Part shown: in pieces, positions 21,510 through 32,729 of the stretch
Layout of the letters: every line of letters begins with the position of its first letter
Position numbering within the stretch: position 1 is the first letter of the stretch
NCBI GenBank assembly: GCA_030770425.1
Contig: JASJFT010000179.1
Span: forward strand, 1-64,000
Source: Darksidea phi
Taxonomy: Eukaryota > Ascomycota > Dothideomycetes > Pleosporales > Lentitheciaceae
Direction: 5' to 3'
DNA: 64,000 bases
The notes under the pieces: model-generated
Seen by the model: the letters and a program-made list of their open reading frames with translations, nothing else
Told to the model about the DNA's origin: nothing
Database searches by the model: none
Translations under genes and position numbers: made by a program

Positions 21510-22878
21510 GTAACGGCCCCATGTCTTACCCAGCATCCGGTCGATCGGTTCGGCTCACCGAGGGTTTGTAGGATGAGGTCACATCGCAGCCTCCACATTC
21601 ACCGGACGGTCATCAACCAAAGTACCTTGGTAATGAGGTGTTTGTGGAAGGTATTTTGCGGCTGAAGACGTTCAGACCCCCCGGCTCCGCCCCTATGGAT
21701 TCTGAGCGAAGGGTATAGTATCCAAATACGTATACGCACTGTCTTTCTCATCTCTTTTCACTAACATGTTTTATCACTCCTTTCTTGGCTGGCATTTGGC
21801 GCTGAGGTTGGTTTGGGCACAAAATACAGGGCATTGGATATGGACATTCGCTGCTATCACACTTTACACTAGATTACTGCAAACTCGACTCATTTTACTT
21901 CCACTTAAATACCCAACAACCCACTTTCCCGTTTCTTTCGAAATGCTCACCAGTGTCTATGAATCTCGAACTTATTCTTAGCAGAGCTAAGAGACAAGCG
22001 TGGCTACATGTGTTTTTAGACAAATCAGCTGGTTCAACGAATTCCGATGTTGAGGGTGTTTGCATCCTTCGGAGACATATGATAAGCCGCATCGGCATTG
22101 CACATGGGCGCCGAGGAGGCGAATCAAGTCAGGAACATTATTCGCTTAGGTAGTTGCGGGTAATGGTATCAATGTATTGCCCGTTGAAGACGGGAAACCC
22201 CCGCTTTTACATGTACTTTGATCCATGTTACAAGCATGGAAATAGATTACGTGAGCCCATTCATTCGAAACATATCTCCCCGAAGTTGCAGTAGAGGTCG
22301 GACATCGAAGAAAACTAATCATGGCCATAAAGCAGTCCATCGCTGTTCAGGCAGGTGGTCGCAACAGGGCGGCTGAGTACCCTATCCACCAAGCCACACT
22401 ATGGAGCACTCCAACCCCGCAAACGTAGTGTTGGCATGCCCACAAACTCAACGCACCTACCTTTTCCAAAGACGAACATGTCTCGCAACGAAATAGCCCC
22501 TCGAAAACACCTTCCTATCAAACACCCTTCCAAGCGACGTTCCTTGGGGCGGTGGAGGTCATGTATATGCAGGTACATGCGCATGCGCAAACCCCGAAGC
22601 CGATGAGGCCCCGTAGCCCCAACACGGGCAATTGATCCACGGGCGACGCTCCAGTCCAATTTTGGCCGCTCATGTGACCGGGCCGTTGCTCAATCGGTCC
22701 TGGGAAGGGAATCGTCGATGTTTGGTCGTTTGCGCGTGGAGGTTGACGGTGTGTGACGTCACGGTGGGGCAGCTGTCGCGTTGAAGCTTTAAAAAGAGAG
22801 GAGCGTCAGGAATGAGCTTTCTGAACTATACACTCTAAACGCATCGCTGAAGCTCTATAGCTGAAAGATAACGATCTC
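21510..22878. other. Intergenic region
   Basis: About 1.4 kb without a supportable gene. Its right end is the promoter and leader of the small hydrophilic-protein gene, with a TTTAAAAAG element near 22790. Confidence 0.5.
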
Positions 22879-22952
22879 GTGAGTATTGCTCCTCTCGGCG
22901 TACTTCGGTGCAATTCCCATAGCAACTCCCTGCTAACATATAACCCCTCTAG
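22879..22952 (+). other. Probable 5' UTR intron
   Basis: A GTGAGT donor at 22879, a GCTAAC branch point near 22932-22937 and a CTCTAG acceptor ending at 22952 define a 74-nt intron entirely within the leader, 43 bases before the start codon of the small hydrophilic-protein gene. Leader introns are common in highly expressed fungal stress and conidial genes. Confidence 0.6.
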
Positions 22953-22995
22953 CCAGTGCACACCACCAACCACCACACAAAACTACACACACACA

Positions 22996-23340
22996 ATGCC
23001 AGCCACCCAAGAAACCATCGATGAGCGCAAAGCCAACCTCCCACTCCCCGAACAACCCCCTGTAGCCTCCGACTTTAACTCAGCCGACGCGCGCACCGTC
23101 AACGTCGGCGCGGGCGGCGTTTCCGAAGACCTCTCACACTCTGGTCTGGGCGGCTCCAACCTGCGCGAACCGGCTACTGGCGAGGTCGGCAACACGGGTC
23201 GACAGGCGAAAGATGGGTTGAGTGGGATCCCGAACGATGCTGTCACGAGGGATGCGAAGGATAAGGCGGGCTTGGAGCAGACGACGGGGAAGGATTATGG
23301 GTATCCGGCGAAGAATGATCCGAGCTCCGGGTTGAAATAG
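22996..23340 (+). CDS. Small hydrophilic (hydrophilin-like) fungal protein
   Basis: 114 residues, starting MPATQETIDERKANLPLPEQ. The protein has no Cys and no Trp and very few aromatic residues, and is rich in Gly, Ala, Asp and Lys, so it should be intrinsically disordered. Such hydrophilins accumulate in fungal conidia and under desiccation or osmotic stress, where they are thought to protect macromolecules. I recognise the N-terminus as typical of a conserved ascomycete family but have no name for it. The first Met with an A-rich ACACAATG context was taken as the start. A leader intron lies just upstream. It forms a same-strand pair with the longer hydrophilic gene 700 bases downstream. Confidence 0.75.
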   Translation: MPATQETIDERKANLPLPEQPPVASDFNSADARTVNVGAGGVSEDLSHSGLGGSNLREPATGEVGNTGRQAKDGLSGIPNDAVTRDAKDKAGLEQTTGKDYGYPAKNDPSSGLK

Positions 23341-24026
23341 ACATACAGGGATTGGGTGCCGGGCGATGGCGTTTTAGGATTATATGGGTTTGATGTGTAC
23401 TTTGTATGAAATACCATCGAGGACCAGAACTTGCTCAGGCAGCGGGCATGAGAGTATCCCAGCCATGAAATGAACAAAAATTACCAATGACCATTGCAAT
23501 ACGTTCTTCAGAGGTTGGCGGACATAGTTGACGAGGCTAATCTAGAGGGGCGTCAGTACCCATTGTCTTATACCAAAGGTACCGCTTATCGTGTAACCGC
23601 GACGTAGTTTAGGACCCCCAAAACACGCTCCATCTTCAACTGCGGTTGACTTGCTCGAACGTATGCCTCGATAATCACTACGAGAGCTTTCTGGATGTCT
23701 TGATGGCGATACTTCATCCAACACTCGCCACGCACGCATTGCTGCCCAATCTCGGTCAGCGGAAGCTTCGCGATGCATCTTCTTTCCATTAGTGGGGTTG
23801 TAGCGGGGCAGGGCCGATCGCAAACCTTCTTCTTTGGGACGGAGCAAGCTTGACGTCATCGGCATCATAGCGATGCAATCATGTAGATAGCGGCAACATT
23901 ATCTAGTGTAGATACCAACTCTAGCTCTTGTGCTCTCATTCCAGCTTGCTCTCTACACAGACACGAACCCATATCCACTGAACCCTTCAAATTTGTCCTC
24001 ACACGAATACGTTGATTTTTATCAAG
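23341..24026. other. Intergenic region with one weak antisense ORF
   Basis: This separates the two hydrophilin-like genes. A minus-strand 67-codon frame at 23789-23586 (ending GVLNYVAVTR) has a protein-like composition (for example HQDIQKALVVIIEAYVRASQ). It lacks convincing splice partners, so I do not call it a gene. The right end is the promoter of the downstream gene. Confidence 0.3.
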
Positions 24027-24728
24027 ATGACTTCATATGGACAGAAGGTATGCAGCATCCCGCTCCACCGCGCTTGCATTCCCCTAATCTACCAACAGGT
24101 CACTTCCGACCCCGCCTCCAAGCATGTCTCCGCCTACGAAGCCGTAGGCGTAGTAACATCTGACTCGCTCGCCGCCGAATCCCTCAAGGGCGACGGCTCC
24201 TTCGGCGAAGGCAACCCCAAAGCAGCAGCGTCTAATCAACCATCCAAATCCACCACCACCAACACTACAGATACTTCAGCCGCTTCCAAGCTCAACCCCG
24301 CAGTGGATGCCGAGGCGCGCGAGGCAGCAGAGGGTTGGAGCGAGACGCAACAACTCAACGCCGGTGCCGGGCTTGGAAAAGATGCTGGCCAAGGCCCAAC
24401 ATATGCTACAAGCACATCGGCTTCTGGGCCTTTCGGCGGAGCGCCGAATTCCGCTGGCGGCAATGTCACGGGCGGATACGCCGGCGCCGCGGAGCAGGCG
24501 CGCAACCCAGGAGAGTTGAAGCCTAAGGGCAAGGGTTTGACGGAATCGGACGACCTCCAAGGCAAGAGTGCGTTTGGAGAGATCGGAACGGATCAGGATC
24601 CGTCAAGGAGGGCAGAGGTGGATATCTTGAAGAGAGATGCGTTGCCTGGTGCTGCTGCCAGGGCAAAGGATACTAGTGCGCAGGGTGGCGACAGCAAGTT
24701 CAGCGGGCTGGGTGATGAGCAGGCGTAG
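24027..24728 (+). CDS. Hydrophilic Ala/Gly-rich stress-type protein
   Basis: Two exons, 24027-24047 and 24099-24728, give 216 residues. The first exon encodes only MTSYGQK. The 51-nt intron (GTATGC donor, CTAAT branch, CAACAG acceptor) has no stop and keeps frame, so an unspliced 233-residue form is possible in principle. The mature protein has no Cys and a single Trp, with many Ala, Gly, Ser, Asp and Lys, and short repeats of the kind AAxxWSETQQLNAG. It should be disordered and LEA/hydrophilin-like, so a desiccation or conidial role is inferred. It sits directly downstream of another hydrophilin-like gene on the same strand. No enzymatic domain is visible. Confidence 0.75.
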   Translation: MTSYGQKVCSIPLHRACIPLIYQQVTSDPASKHVSAYEAVGVVTSDSLAAESLKGDGSFGEGNPKAAASNQPSKSTTTNTTDTSAASKLNPAVDAEAREAAEGWSETQQLNAGAGLGKDAGQGPTYATSTSASGPFGGAPNSAGGNVTGGYAGAAEQARNPGELKPKGKGLTESDDLQGKSAFGEIGTDQDPSRRAEVDILKRDALPGAAARAKDTSAQGGDSKFSGLGDEQA

Positions 24729-25124
24729 AGTGGTATGCGGGGTCAATTGTGCGAAAGTATCTGTATCTAATGGCCTGTAAGAGAATAAGAGAAAACCTAG
24801 TAGTGTAAAGTGTCATGATGATTCAACATATCCATTTTGAGGAACGACTTTCTCTTAATTTCATCTGCGGTTGCAGCATTGTCGCATCGTCTGGAAAATG
24901 TCGAAGGGGAGTGGTGAGAGCCATGCACCAGTCGGCGTTTTACAGCACTTCCGATTTTGGGGCCCGTGCCCTCCAGCCAGGTGTTCAGTTCGACAAAGTA
25001 CAACCAGCACCATCCACAGCCGTCGCTCCCTTACTTTATTCCATTCTTTCCCTTCGGACAGCGCGCTTTGAGTCGCATCGGGCTTGCAGTGCCCTACTTG
25101 CGCGACGCGCCTTTTCGTGGCAGG
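24729..25124. other. Short intergenic region
   Basis: About 400 bases containing the terminator of the hydrophilic-protein gene and the promoter of the Erv41-like gene. Nothing else was seen. Confidence 0.5.
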
Positions 25125-26543
25125 ATGAACGGTTTCACTGAGCATGGCCTCGACGACGAGTCCTTTGGAGCTTCGAAGGGTGGGATCTCGAGCTTTGATG
25201 CTTTTCGTAAGTGTACAATACTTTTCTTTCACGGACCGGAGTTGCACAGGGTACAATTGCTTTGGAGAGAAGTTGTCGCATTGCGATTTGGTGGAAGTGT
25301 TAAGCTTGGGAGCAGGTCGGCTTGAGATCGCAATGAGCTTTACTAACAATGCCATCCTAGCCAAAACCAAAAAGACATATCTCACTCGCGGCCGCGACTC
25401 CTCCTCCTTTACCGTCCTCCTCATTCTAACATGCCTCTACCTCGCCTGGTCCGAAACAAGCCGCTGGTTCGCCGGCACCACGACGCAAACCTTCTCCGTC
25501 GAGAAAGGCGTCTCGCATGACATGCAAATAAACATCGACATCATAGTTGCTATGCGCTGTGCCGATCTGCACGTCAATATGCAAGATGCGGCTGGTGACA
25601 GAACCCTCGCCGGGGAGCTACTGCGCAAGGATCCAACCAGCTGGAGGCAGTGGCAGAAGGTGAAGGGCGTGCATACGTTGGGCGTGGGCGAGGACAGCAA
25701 GCCTGGTTGGGAAGAGCTGTGGGATGTGCATGATCAGTTGGGCGCGGCGCGGAAGAAGAAGAAGTTCCCCAAGACGCCGAGGGTCAAGGGGCCGGCGGAT
25801 AGCTGTAGGATCTTTGGCAGTCTGGATGGGAACAAAGTGCAAGGAGATTTCCATATCACAGCAAGAGGCCATGGGTATATGGAATTCGGGGAACATTTGG
25901 ATCATACGGGTATGTCTCCTTACATCTGCGCCTAGACCGTCCCCGCGACAAGCTGGGAGTGTGTGTGGATGTAATAACTAGCTAACACCGCACAGCATTC
26001 AACTTTTCGCACCAAATCACCGAACTCTCCTTCGGCCCCTACTACCCCTCGCTAGTAAACCCGCTTGACAATACCATCTCGACAACCGAGCACCACTTCT
26101 ACAAATACCAATACTACCTCTCCATCGTCCCCACAATCTACACCGACGACGCCTCCCTGCTCCCGCTCCTGCAAAACGTAAACGACCACCCGACCGGCTC
26201 CCACCCTGCTAAATCCATCTTCACCTCCCCGCACGCTATCAAAACAAACCAGTACGCTGTTACCAGCCAGAGCCATCAGATTCCAGAGAGCTATGTACCG
26301 GGTATCTTCTTCAAGTTCGATATTGAGCCTATTACGCTTACGGTGGCGGAAGAGTGGGGTGGTTTCTTTCCACTTCTGGTGCGATTGGTCAATGTGATAT
26401 CTGGTGTCATCGTGGCGGGTGGGTGGTGTTGGCAGATGTTTGATTGGGCATTGGAGGTTTATGGCAGGAAGCAGAGGAATCGCGGTGCGAATATGGGTGT
26501 GTTGGGCAGTTTTGGCGCGAAGGAGAAGATGAGCTTTGACTGA
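25125..26543 (+). CDS. ERV41: ER-derived vesicle protein Erv41 / ERGIC2
   Basis: Three exons (25125-25206, 25361-25909, 25996-26543) give 392 residues. The N-terminus MNGFTEHGLDDESFG runs into SFDAFPKTKKTY and then a first membrane span near residues 42-58 (TVLLILTCLYLAWSE). A large luminal domain follows, including CADLHVNMQDAAGD and FNFSHQITELSFG. A second span lies near the C-terminus (LVRLVNVISGVIVAGGW), followed by a short cytosolic tail. This is the Erv41/Erv46 family topology. The complex cycles between ER and Golgi in COPII/COPI vesicles and retrieves ER residents. A partner Erv46 gene is not in this window. The first intron is 154 nt, the longest in the window. Confidence 0.92.
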
Positions 26544-26872
26544 GGATGGTTGGTAACAGGTGGATTGAATTGCATCTATGGAGTTCTGATGGCCTTGGGG
26601 CATGGGATGGAGTATATAGGTTTTGTCTTGTGTGCATAGGATATTGACTCTATTTGGGGTTACGTGGACGGGGGTGAATATTGAGTGTCTCTTTTGAGCT
26701 GTATGCTAGTGTCTTTTACACGTCTTGCACGCAGCTTTCGGAGATATATACAGTGAATATGAGAGATGCCACGCTATGCCATTGAAAATGCCTAAAATGC
26801 CACCATCATTACCGTCGTGAAACCGCATCAAAAGTCCCACTATCGCGTCAATACGAAGCATCAACCCACAAC
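26544..26872. other. Convergent 3' intergenic region
   Basis: About 330 bases between the Erv41-like stop (plus) and the BRCT gene stop (minus). It is likely to hold the two 3' UTRs only. Confidence 0.5.
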
Positions 26873-28670
26873 TCAGCTCTTCCTCGGCCGCCCTTTCTTC
26901 CCACCTTTATCCGCCTTTACACCCAGAATACGAAACTCGTCACTCTGCCTGTCCACCTCGCCCCTCAAAATACTATTTGTCAAGAAATCCTTACTGAAGC
27001 ACTCCCGTCCCTTCTCAATAAATAACTTGGCGTCCACATCGCCCTCGTCCAATGCCAGCACAATAGTATCTTCTTCGTCAACCTCCTTGCCACCAGCCTT
27101 CTTACTAACGATCCTGCGGGCGCCAACCGCCTTGCAGACCTGTTCGATCTCGGCGAAGTTTTTGTAGGTCGCTTTGAGGGTGGGGGTGAAGTGGATTGTG
27201 TAGCCGTTGAAGAGGGTGTTTTGGGGTTTGTTCCAGATGCGGGGGAGGGAGAAGTTCCATTCTTTTTCTTGCACCGGGGCGTGCGGGATGTAGCGGGAGA
27301 GGGGGAGGAAGCGTTGCGCTTTTGCTGAGGAGAGGAGCCATTTGTCAGTTACGATGGGGATGCCTAGGGCGATGGCTTGGAGGAGTTTTAGCGTTTTGAT
27401 GAGGGTGCCGTCTTTGACGCTGTGAGGTGGTTAAGCTTGAGTGAGCGAGCTTGCGGCCGGGAGGGTTTGGAAAAGGTATTCCAAGGGAAGACTTACCATA
27501 GGATGTTGCAGTCGTCGTTGACGGACTCGACACTAGTCCCGTGTTTTTTGAGAAACTTCATAGCTTCCTTGCCCGACTCGGGGATGGCAGAATTGCTGAA
27601 AGCCACGCATGGTGTTGGACCAGTGTACTCGTCACCGTCATCTTTGACTGAGCGTTGCGAGCTCCGCTGTGAGCTCCGCTGCGATTTAGATGGTGTCAGC
27701 GCTTCTTGATGCTGGGCCTCATAGACTCGCTTCTTGGGTTTCATGGCGGTCTTGCGGACAGGATACTGAACGGCTGACGTCTCGTCGGAACCGGCGTTGC
27801 CTTCAATCTTAGCCCGCTTAGCTAGGCGCCCTGAGATGCTTTTAGAGTCGGTCTCCGCCGCTGGGCTCGCGCGTTTGGCCGGGATATGGACGGTCGGGTG
27901 TCGCTTTGCAGGAGCCGTGGAAAATACCTCTACTTCTTCGGGCGGTCTCCCCTCAGCAGGCACCTCTTCGGGCGGCGTCTCGCCGACTGGAGAAGGCGAG
28001 GGCTTGCGAGATGGAAGATCGGCAACTGCTATCACTCGGTTTACATGTGGCGTCTCCTGTACTACTTCAGTGCGCGATGCTGACAACAGTGGTGTAGAAC
28101 GAGCTGAAGGCTGTACGGCGTTCATAATGGTTTTGTCAAGGTCCTCTTCATCCTCAGTCTCTTCTTCGGGCTTACTAGCATCGTCTTGCACAGCCTGGTC
28201 TTCTGATTCCGGAATCTCACCTTCTGCCGTAACAGAAGAATTGACCTGTACCTGAGGCGGTCTCCACGTCAGAGCAAGACGACCTGGAGCTCGGGACGAG
28301 TAGATCTTGTCATTGGGCCGCAATAGGATAATCTCGATTCGGCCATCATTCTCTGGCTGTAGGGTGTATTCTTCAGTCGGCGGATCGGTACTAGCGTCCT
28401 TTTGTGGTCCGACTTTGAGAGGGGTGCCCACGGCGTGCAGTTTGACACCCGAAGGCTCGACTCCTATGTACCGTCAGCAAGGTAAACAAGAAGTGGTGAG
28501 TAAAGTTACGCACTAGCAATGCCGAGGATTGTCGACATGTCCTGTGGGGCGGTAGGCACTACCATGATGCCTTTAGCGGCGACCAGATAGATTCTGCAGC
28601 CTGGGCGTGCCTCGAATGTGTCGGCTTCCTCGCCGGCGGCTTCATTTTCCTTGGAGAAAATCCAGCTCAT
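26873..28670 (-). CDS. BRCT-domain nuclear protein
   Basis: Three exons (28670-28514, 28463-27497, 27419-26873) give 556 residues. The N-terminal ~110 residues (MSWIFSKENEAAG, then RIYLVAAKGIMVVPTA) form a beta-rich region. A long acidic, Ser/Thr-rich linker with basic KRAKIEG and SQRSSQRSSQRS stretches follows. The C-terminal ~250 residues carry tandem BRCT-like units: the CNILCVKDGTLIKTLKLLQA helix and the GIPIVTDKWLLSS strand/Trp motif are diagnostic. Splicing across intron 2 creates the Cys-Val junction in that motif. Tandem BRCTs usually read phosphoserine at DNA-damage sites, as in Mdc1/Brc1/Rtt107 types; which one this matches is uncertain. A damage-response role is inferred. Confidence 0.85.
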
Positions 28671-29606
28671 TTTGTGCTGTGCTTGCGGACCGACGCGTGC
28701 TGGTTCAACGCGTAGGCGCAGACACGAAAGCAGGTGCGCTGATCATCACGCTAGACCAATTACAGATTAGTCGATTTAGTCCTCTTCACTTCTTGGCGGT
28801 CGTCCATGAAGCCATCCACCTTCTTCACCAGCAACCGGAAAATGCAACGATTGTTCACTGCCCGCATGGCCATTGGCCTCTAGAATCAGCTGGATTGCCC
28901 ATGTTGGAGCCGTGTAGATGAGCTCAAATATGGCCGTTCCAGAGCTCGGACGATGGCGGCCGAAGAACAATACTAAGGACTCGCTAAGTCATCAACGTGG
29001 CCCTGAAAAAGCAGCCTCTCCCCTGGTATCTGCTGTGAAATTGTGAGTCTCTGCGAGTAATCGTCGAACATGAGCGGAAATAGCAGCTCCCTGGTTGACG
29101 GCAATTGCCCGAGGATGGACATTTTAGACGAGAGTTTTGCGAGCTGGGGAGGTGGCTGTTACAAGAACAATAGTAAGAGCTCGCCGTGTCTTACACCAAC
29201 TTCACACTATGCTCTGAAGGGGAATATTGGTAGTGAAAATAGGTATCGGCTCAGCTCCCTGCGCAGTTAGTATTGTTCTGCCGGTCTCCCTCCCTTTTTC
29301 TCCCGCAGAGGCCGAAGTACGCCTCATATTGTTCTTGCAAGTATTGTTCGTCTCGTCCGCCTCGCACTTATATATCTTCTCGTCCGCTGGTCTCGTTGCT
29401 TTCTCCTTCAGCTCACTCTCTACTTCTTCCTTTTTCTACTACTCTGCACATCTCCGGGTTGCGAATCGCACCTTCCACAGCTACTGAACACACCTTCCTT
29501 GTCTCTGAGCTTATCCGACCCGAGATACGCCGACAATCGCCCTGTAGCACACTGCTTGCACACCTCCCTCAACACTCCATACAGCAAGCTCAAGCAACTG
29601 TACTCC
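28671..29606. other. Divergent promoter region, BRCT gene / pheromone receptor
   Basis: About 940 bases between divergently transcribed genes. The right half is a pyrimidine-rich stretch (about 29270-29600), probably promoter and leader of the receptor. Short frames here have no support. Confidence 0.5.
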
Positions 29607-30804
29607 ATGGCTTCAACAATGCCGCCCGGTTTCGACACCCACACTCAGAACTTCACGCTCATTGACGGCAATGGCGAGGAATTCGTTACCAACATGGGTG
29701 AGGTCGACTTCCTGCGGCTGTACGGCATCCGGCTGGCCATCAACTGGGGTACCCAGATCGGAGCATCCATCGTCCTGCTTCTTGTACTACTCCTTCTCAC
29801 TCGACAAGAGAAGCGCAAGTCCTCCATCTTCGTCATGAACGGCCTCTGCTTGGTCCTCAACATCATCCGGTCTATCCTTCAGTGCATCTGGCTCACCACC
29901 GAGATGTACCACCCGTACGCCATTCTTGCCGGCGACTACTCGCGCATCTCGCCCTCGGACCGTGCGAACACGATCGCCTCCAACACCATCCTTCTTATTC
30001 TCATCGTCTGTATCATGCTCTCATTGAGCCTACAAGTCTGGGTCGTGTGTGTTACAGCTAAGCCGCTGCATCGCGCCCTCATCATGGGCATCACCACCCT
30101 AGTCGCCGGTGTCGCAATCGGATATCGCTTCGCCGTCTGTGTGCTCAGCAACGTCCAAACCATGCATGACCTTGATATGGTCAAGTATGACAAAATCGTC
30201 ACCGACATGCACATCACTCAGGCAATCGCTGTGTGGCTCTACTGCTGCGTCTTCACCTTCAAGCTTGGCTATGCCTTGATCCAGCGCAAGCGTATGCGAA
30301 TGAACCAGTTTGGACCTATGCAGATCATCTTCATCATGGGCTGCCAGACTATGGTTGTTCCAGGTAGGTTTCTTCACTATGGTCTTGGCGTGTATGTACT
30401 AACCCCGTCCAGCCATCTTCACTAGTCTCCAGTTCTACGAAAAGGTCCCCGAGCTCGCCTCTCAGAGCACCACCGTCATCTGTATCTTCCTTCCGCTCTC
30501 GGCCATCTGGGCCGGCCTCATCTCCTGCGAGGCGGGCGTTGGCGCACGCGGTGCGGACTGCCACCAACGTCTTCTTAAGGACCAGTTTTACAGTTCGGGG
30601 AGAGGATCTACCACAGGAAGCAATGGCAGCCGAACCGGCGAGAAGGGCAGCGTCGGCGCCAGTGCCTGTACTAGCAGTGCTAAGGACCCCGAAAGCCCTA
30701 CGTCGCCCTTCAACCCGCACCGTGTGGATCGCTCCCGCAACGACGCCATCTACATCGGCAGGGAGTATAATATCGAGAATGGCAAGATTTCGAAAGAGGT
30801 GTAG
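29607..30804 (+). CDS. STE2: Alpha-type mating pheromone receptor (GPCR, class D)
   Basis: Two exons, 29607-30363 and 30413-30804, give 382 residues. The extracellular N-terminus carries QNFTLIDGNG with an N-glycosylation site at Asn15. Seven hydrophobic spans follow. Diagnostic Ste2 elements are a long TM5/IL3 block (LGYALIQRKRMRMNQFG), the TM6 proline in QTMVVP (Pro252) and the TM7 motif LPLSAIWA (279-286). The single intron falls right after that proline codon. A Ser/Thr-rich cytoplasmic tail would be phosphorylated on desensitisation. The protein should sense the alpha-factor-like peptide of the opposite mating type and signal through a heterotrimeric G protein to the pheromone MAPK cascade. 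The first Met of an M-A-S-T-M stretch was chosen; an in-frame extension upstream lacks family similarity. Confidence 0.93.
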
Positions 30805-31720
30805 TTGAGGTCGCATTACCGAGACGGGGTAGAAAGCAAGCGCTAAAGTATCATCCGCAAACCATCGAAGCGACTGGACGAGGCCAAGTATAGCGGCGCG
30901 GTACCACCGTCAATGAGATCGCGTATGTGTCGGCCATTGCCCATGGTAACGCATTTACTTCCTTATTTACGGCGGCCACTTAGGCACAGCCTGCATTGAT
31001 TATCTAATATTTTCGTCACTCGATTTCCTCGTTCACGCGGCGGTTAGGCGCCTCAGCATCTTCTATTTCTCATAACTTTCCAGTTCAGATTGTATGCCTG
31101 TCGAAAAAAATCGATGTAGCTACATGTATGGGAATATTCCCTACAGATTTACTCAGATATCGAGGTACCTCGATAAATTGCATTTATTTCCCACAGTCAT
31201 TCATGTTCATTATGGAACCGGAAAGGCATGCAACACAAGCCAATCTTTCGTAAACCGTGATGCACGAAATCTACATCACCAGCGTAAACATGACCCACAT
31301 CCCTCCACCACTCCATTCTAGGCCCGAAATGTATGCCTCGCATCTAGGTACTTCGTATTCGAAGTCCCTGTTCCCACGCTAATTTGGCTGCATATAGGCC
31401 AGCATATACGACACATTGGCGGCGTAGCTCGGGCTAAGTGAGGGTATAAAGTGATTGATACTGGCACGAGTTGATTCATCTTTACGAGCTGGCCATATGT
31501 CGAGGATTTAGATGACGCGTCCATGCAGTGAAGAAGACATCGCAGCCAATTGGATCTTCGCTTCCAGGGAACGAATAATACAATGAACCTGTTTGGAGCC
31601 GAAAGGATATGGCATAAAAGACGGTCAAGCAAGCTTTGCTGAAGTTTTTTGCTTTATTTGGACAGGCATCTCTCAGTCCCTTAATCTCTGTTTAAGACCT
31701 CCCGGCCGACTACACCTAAG
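30805..31720. other. Intergenic region downstream of receptor
   Basis: About 900 bases with the receptor 3' UTR and no supported gene. It contains the 18-bp palindrome listed separately. Confidence 0.5.
31158..31175. repeat. 18-bp perfect palindrome
   Basis: TATCGAGGTACCTCGATA is identical to its reverse complement with no spacer. It lies about 350 bases after the receptor stop codon. It could be a dimeric regulator site or a chance palindrome. Confidence 0.7.
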
Positions 31721-32620
31721 ATGTCCTTCCCACCCCACCGCAGCCGTCCTTTCGCGGTGGATACCTCGGCTCTCTCAAACGGTGCGCGCTACAAAGACAA
31801 CAAATCTTCCGACGAACTTAAACCTCTCGAAGACAAGGCCATAAATGACGTTGTACAATCGCAGATCGACCTCGGCTTCCGCGCAATCAGCCATCGTGAG
31901 TGCCGCCGGCATGTATTATGGGGCACCTTGTGGTCGACCTCAGAGGGTATGGAAGAAGTGAAGAACCCGCCCATTGAGACATCTAGATGTTTCCAGCTCG
32001 CCAGTACAGAATTATGTCACAGTCGCCAAGGAGCGCAGGCTTTAGTCCAAAACAACGGCTACTGGTACCCGTTTGGATAGGCTTTACTGACTTTGAGTCC
32101 CGATATTTAGGTATGTCCCGGATATCGCGGTGTTTATGGAGTGGATATAAGCCTAGCGGGAGTATGTATTGTGTGAGAAAGATCAAGCATACTGGCGTCG
32201 GCACATATGTGGACTAGGTGGAATACTTGAAGGGCCTTGTGTCAGAGGAGAGGTAGGGAAATATCAAGCTCACGCTTGCAGCACCCACTTGGTATCATCT
32301 GAGGTATGTAGATGGGAAGGTGTTTCCGCAAGACATGTATGGGAATGATAAGGAGTTCTTTGCGGATGTGGCAAAGGCGTATCAGGTAGAGATCGATATT
32401 CTGCACTAAGCTGGGCTACGGAACGTGCAATTCAATGACCCGGATCTGGCTTGTAAGTATCCAATTAAGTCTCTCTAAAGAAATCCTACTAACTTGTCGT
32501 CAGACTTCTGCTCGGAGAAGGTGCTGGAAGACTAGAAGGACGAAAAGAACACGATCATGGCCGACGAACTGTTAGATCTGTACATCAATCTCTACAACTA
32601 TTCTATCAGCAAAATTCGTT
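31721..32620 (+). pseudogene. Decayed MetE-like (methionine synthase C-terminal fold) gene
   Basis: The start reads MSFPPHRSRPFAVDTSALS. The N-terminal part of the fungal MetE/UROD-superfamily protein follows, including VVQSQIDLGFRAISH, RYVPDIAVFMEW, EYLKGLVSEER, LTLAAPTWYHLR and EFFADVAKAYQVEIDILH. The copy is broken: at least two frame changes lie between about 31.97 and 32.14 kb. In-frame stops occur at 32215-32217, 32254-32256, 32407-32409 and 32533-32535. A 51-nt intron with intact borders (32453-32503) is still visible. Similarity ends abruptly after DLYINLYNYSIS, so over half the gene is gone. Where conserved Trp is expected, TAG is found twice, compatible with CpA-to-TpA mutation. It cannot make a functional enzyme. 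Confidence 0.75.
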
Positions 32621-32729
32621 GCTATTTGCGATGTAGATTTAGGATCTGTATATATTCTGAAACTGACTTCGTGCCTCGAACTTAGAATATTCTAATTTGT
32701 GTCCTCGTCATCGGTCCTCAATTACATGT

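Noticed and set aside
23586..23789. Minus-strand 67-codon frame between the hydrophilin genes
   Set aside because: Protein-like composition but no upstream exon that fits in phase, and no known family; kept only as a note in the intergenic entry.
20384..30804. A secondary-metabolite gene cluster around the NmrA-like gene
   Set aside because: No PKS, NRPS, terpene cyclase, P450 or methyltransferase lies nearby; neighbours are stress, trafficking and mating genes.
29607..30804. Mating-type locus near the pheromone receptor
   Set aside because: No MAT alpha-box or HMG-box gene, APN2 or SLA2 was seen in the window; Ste2 genes are usually unlinked to MAT in ascomycetes.
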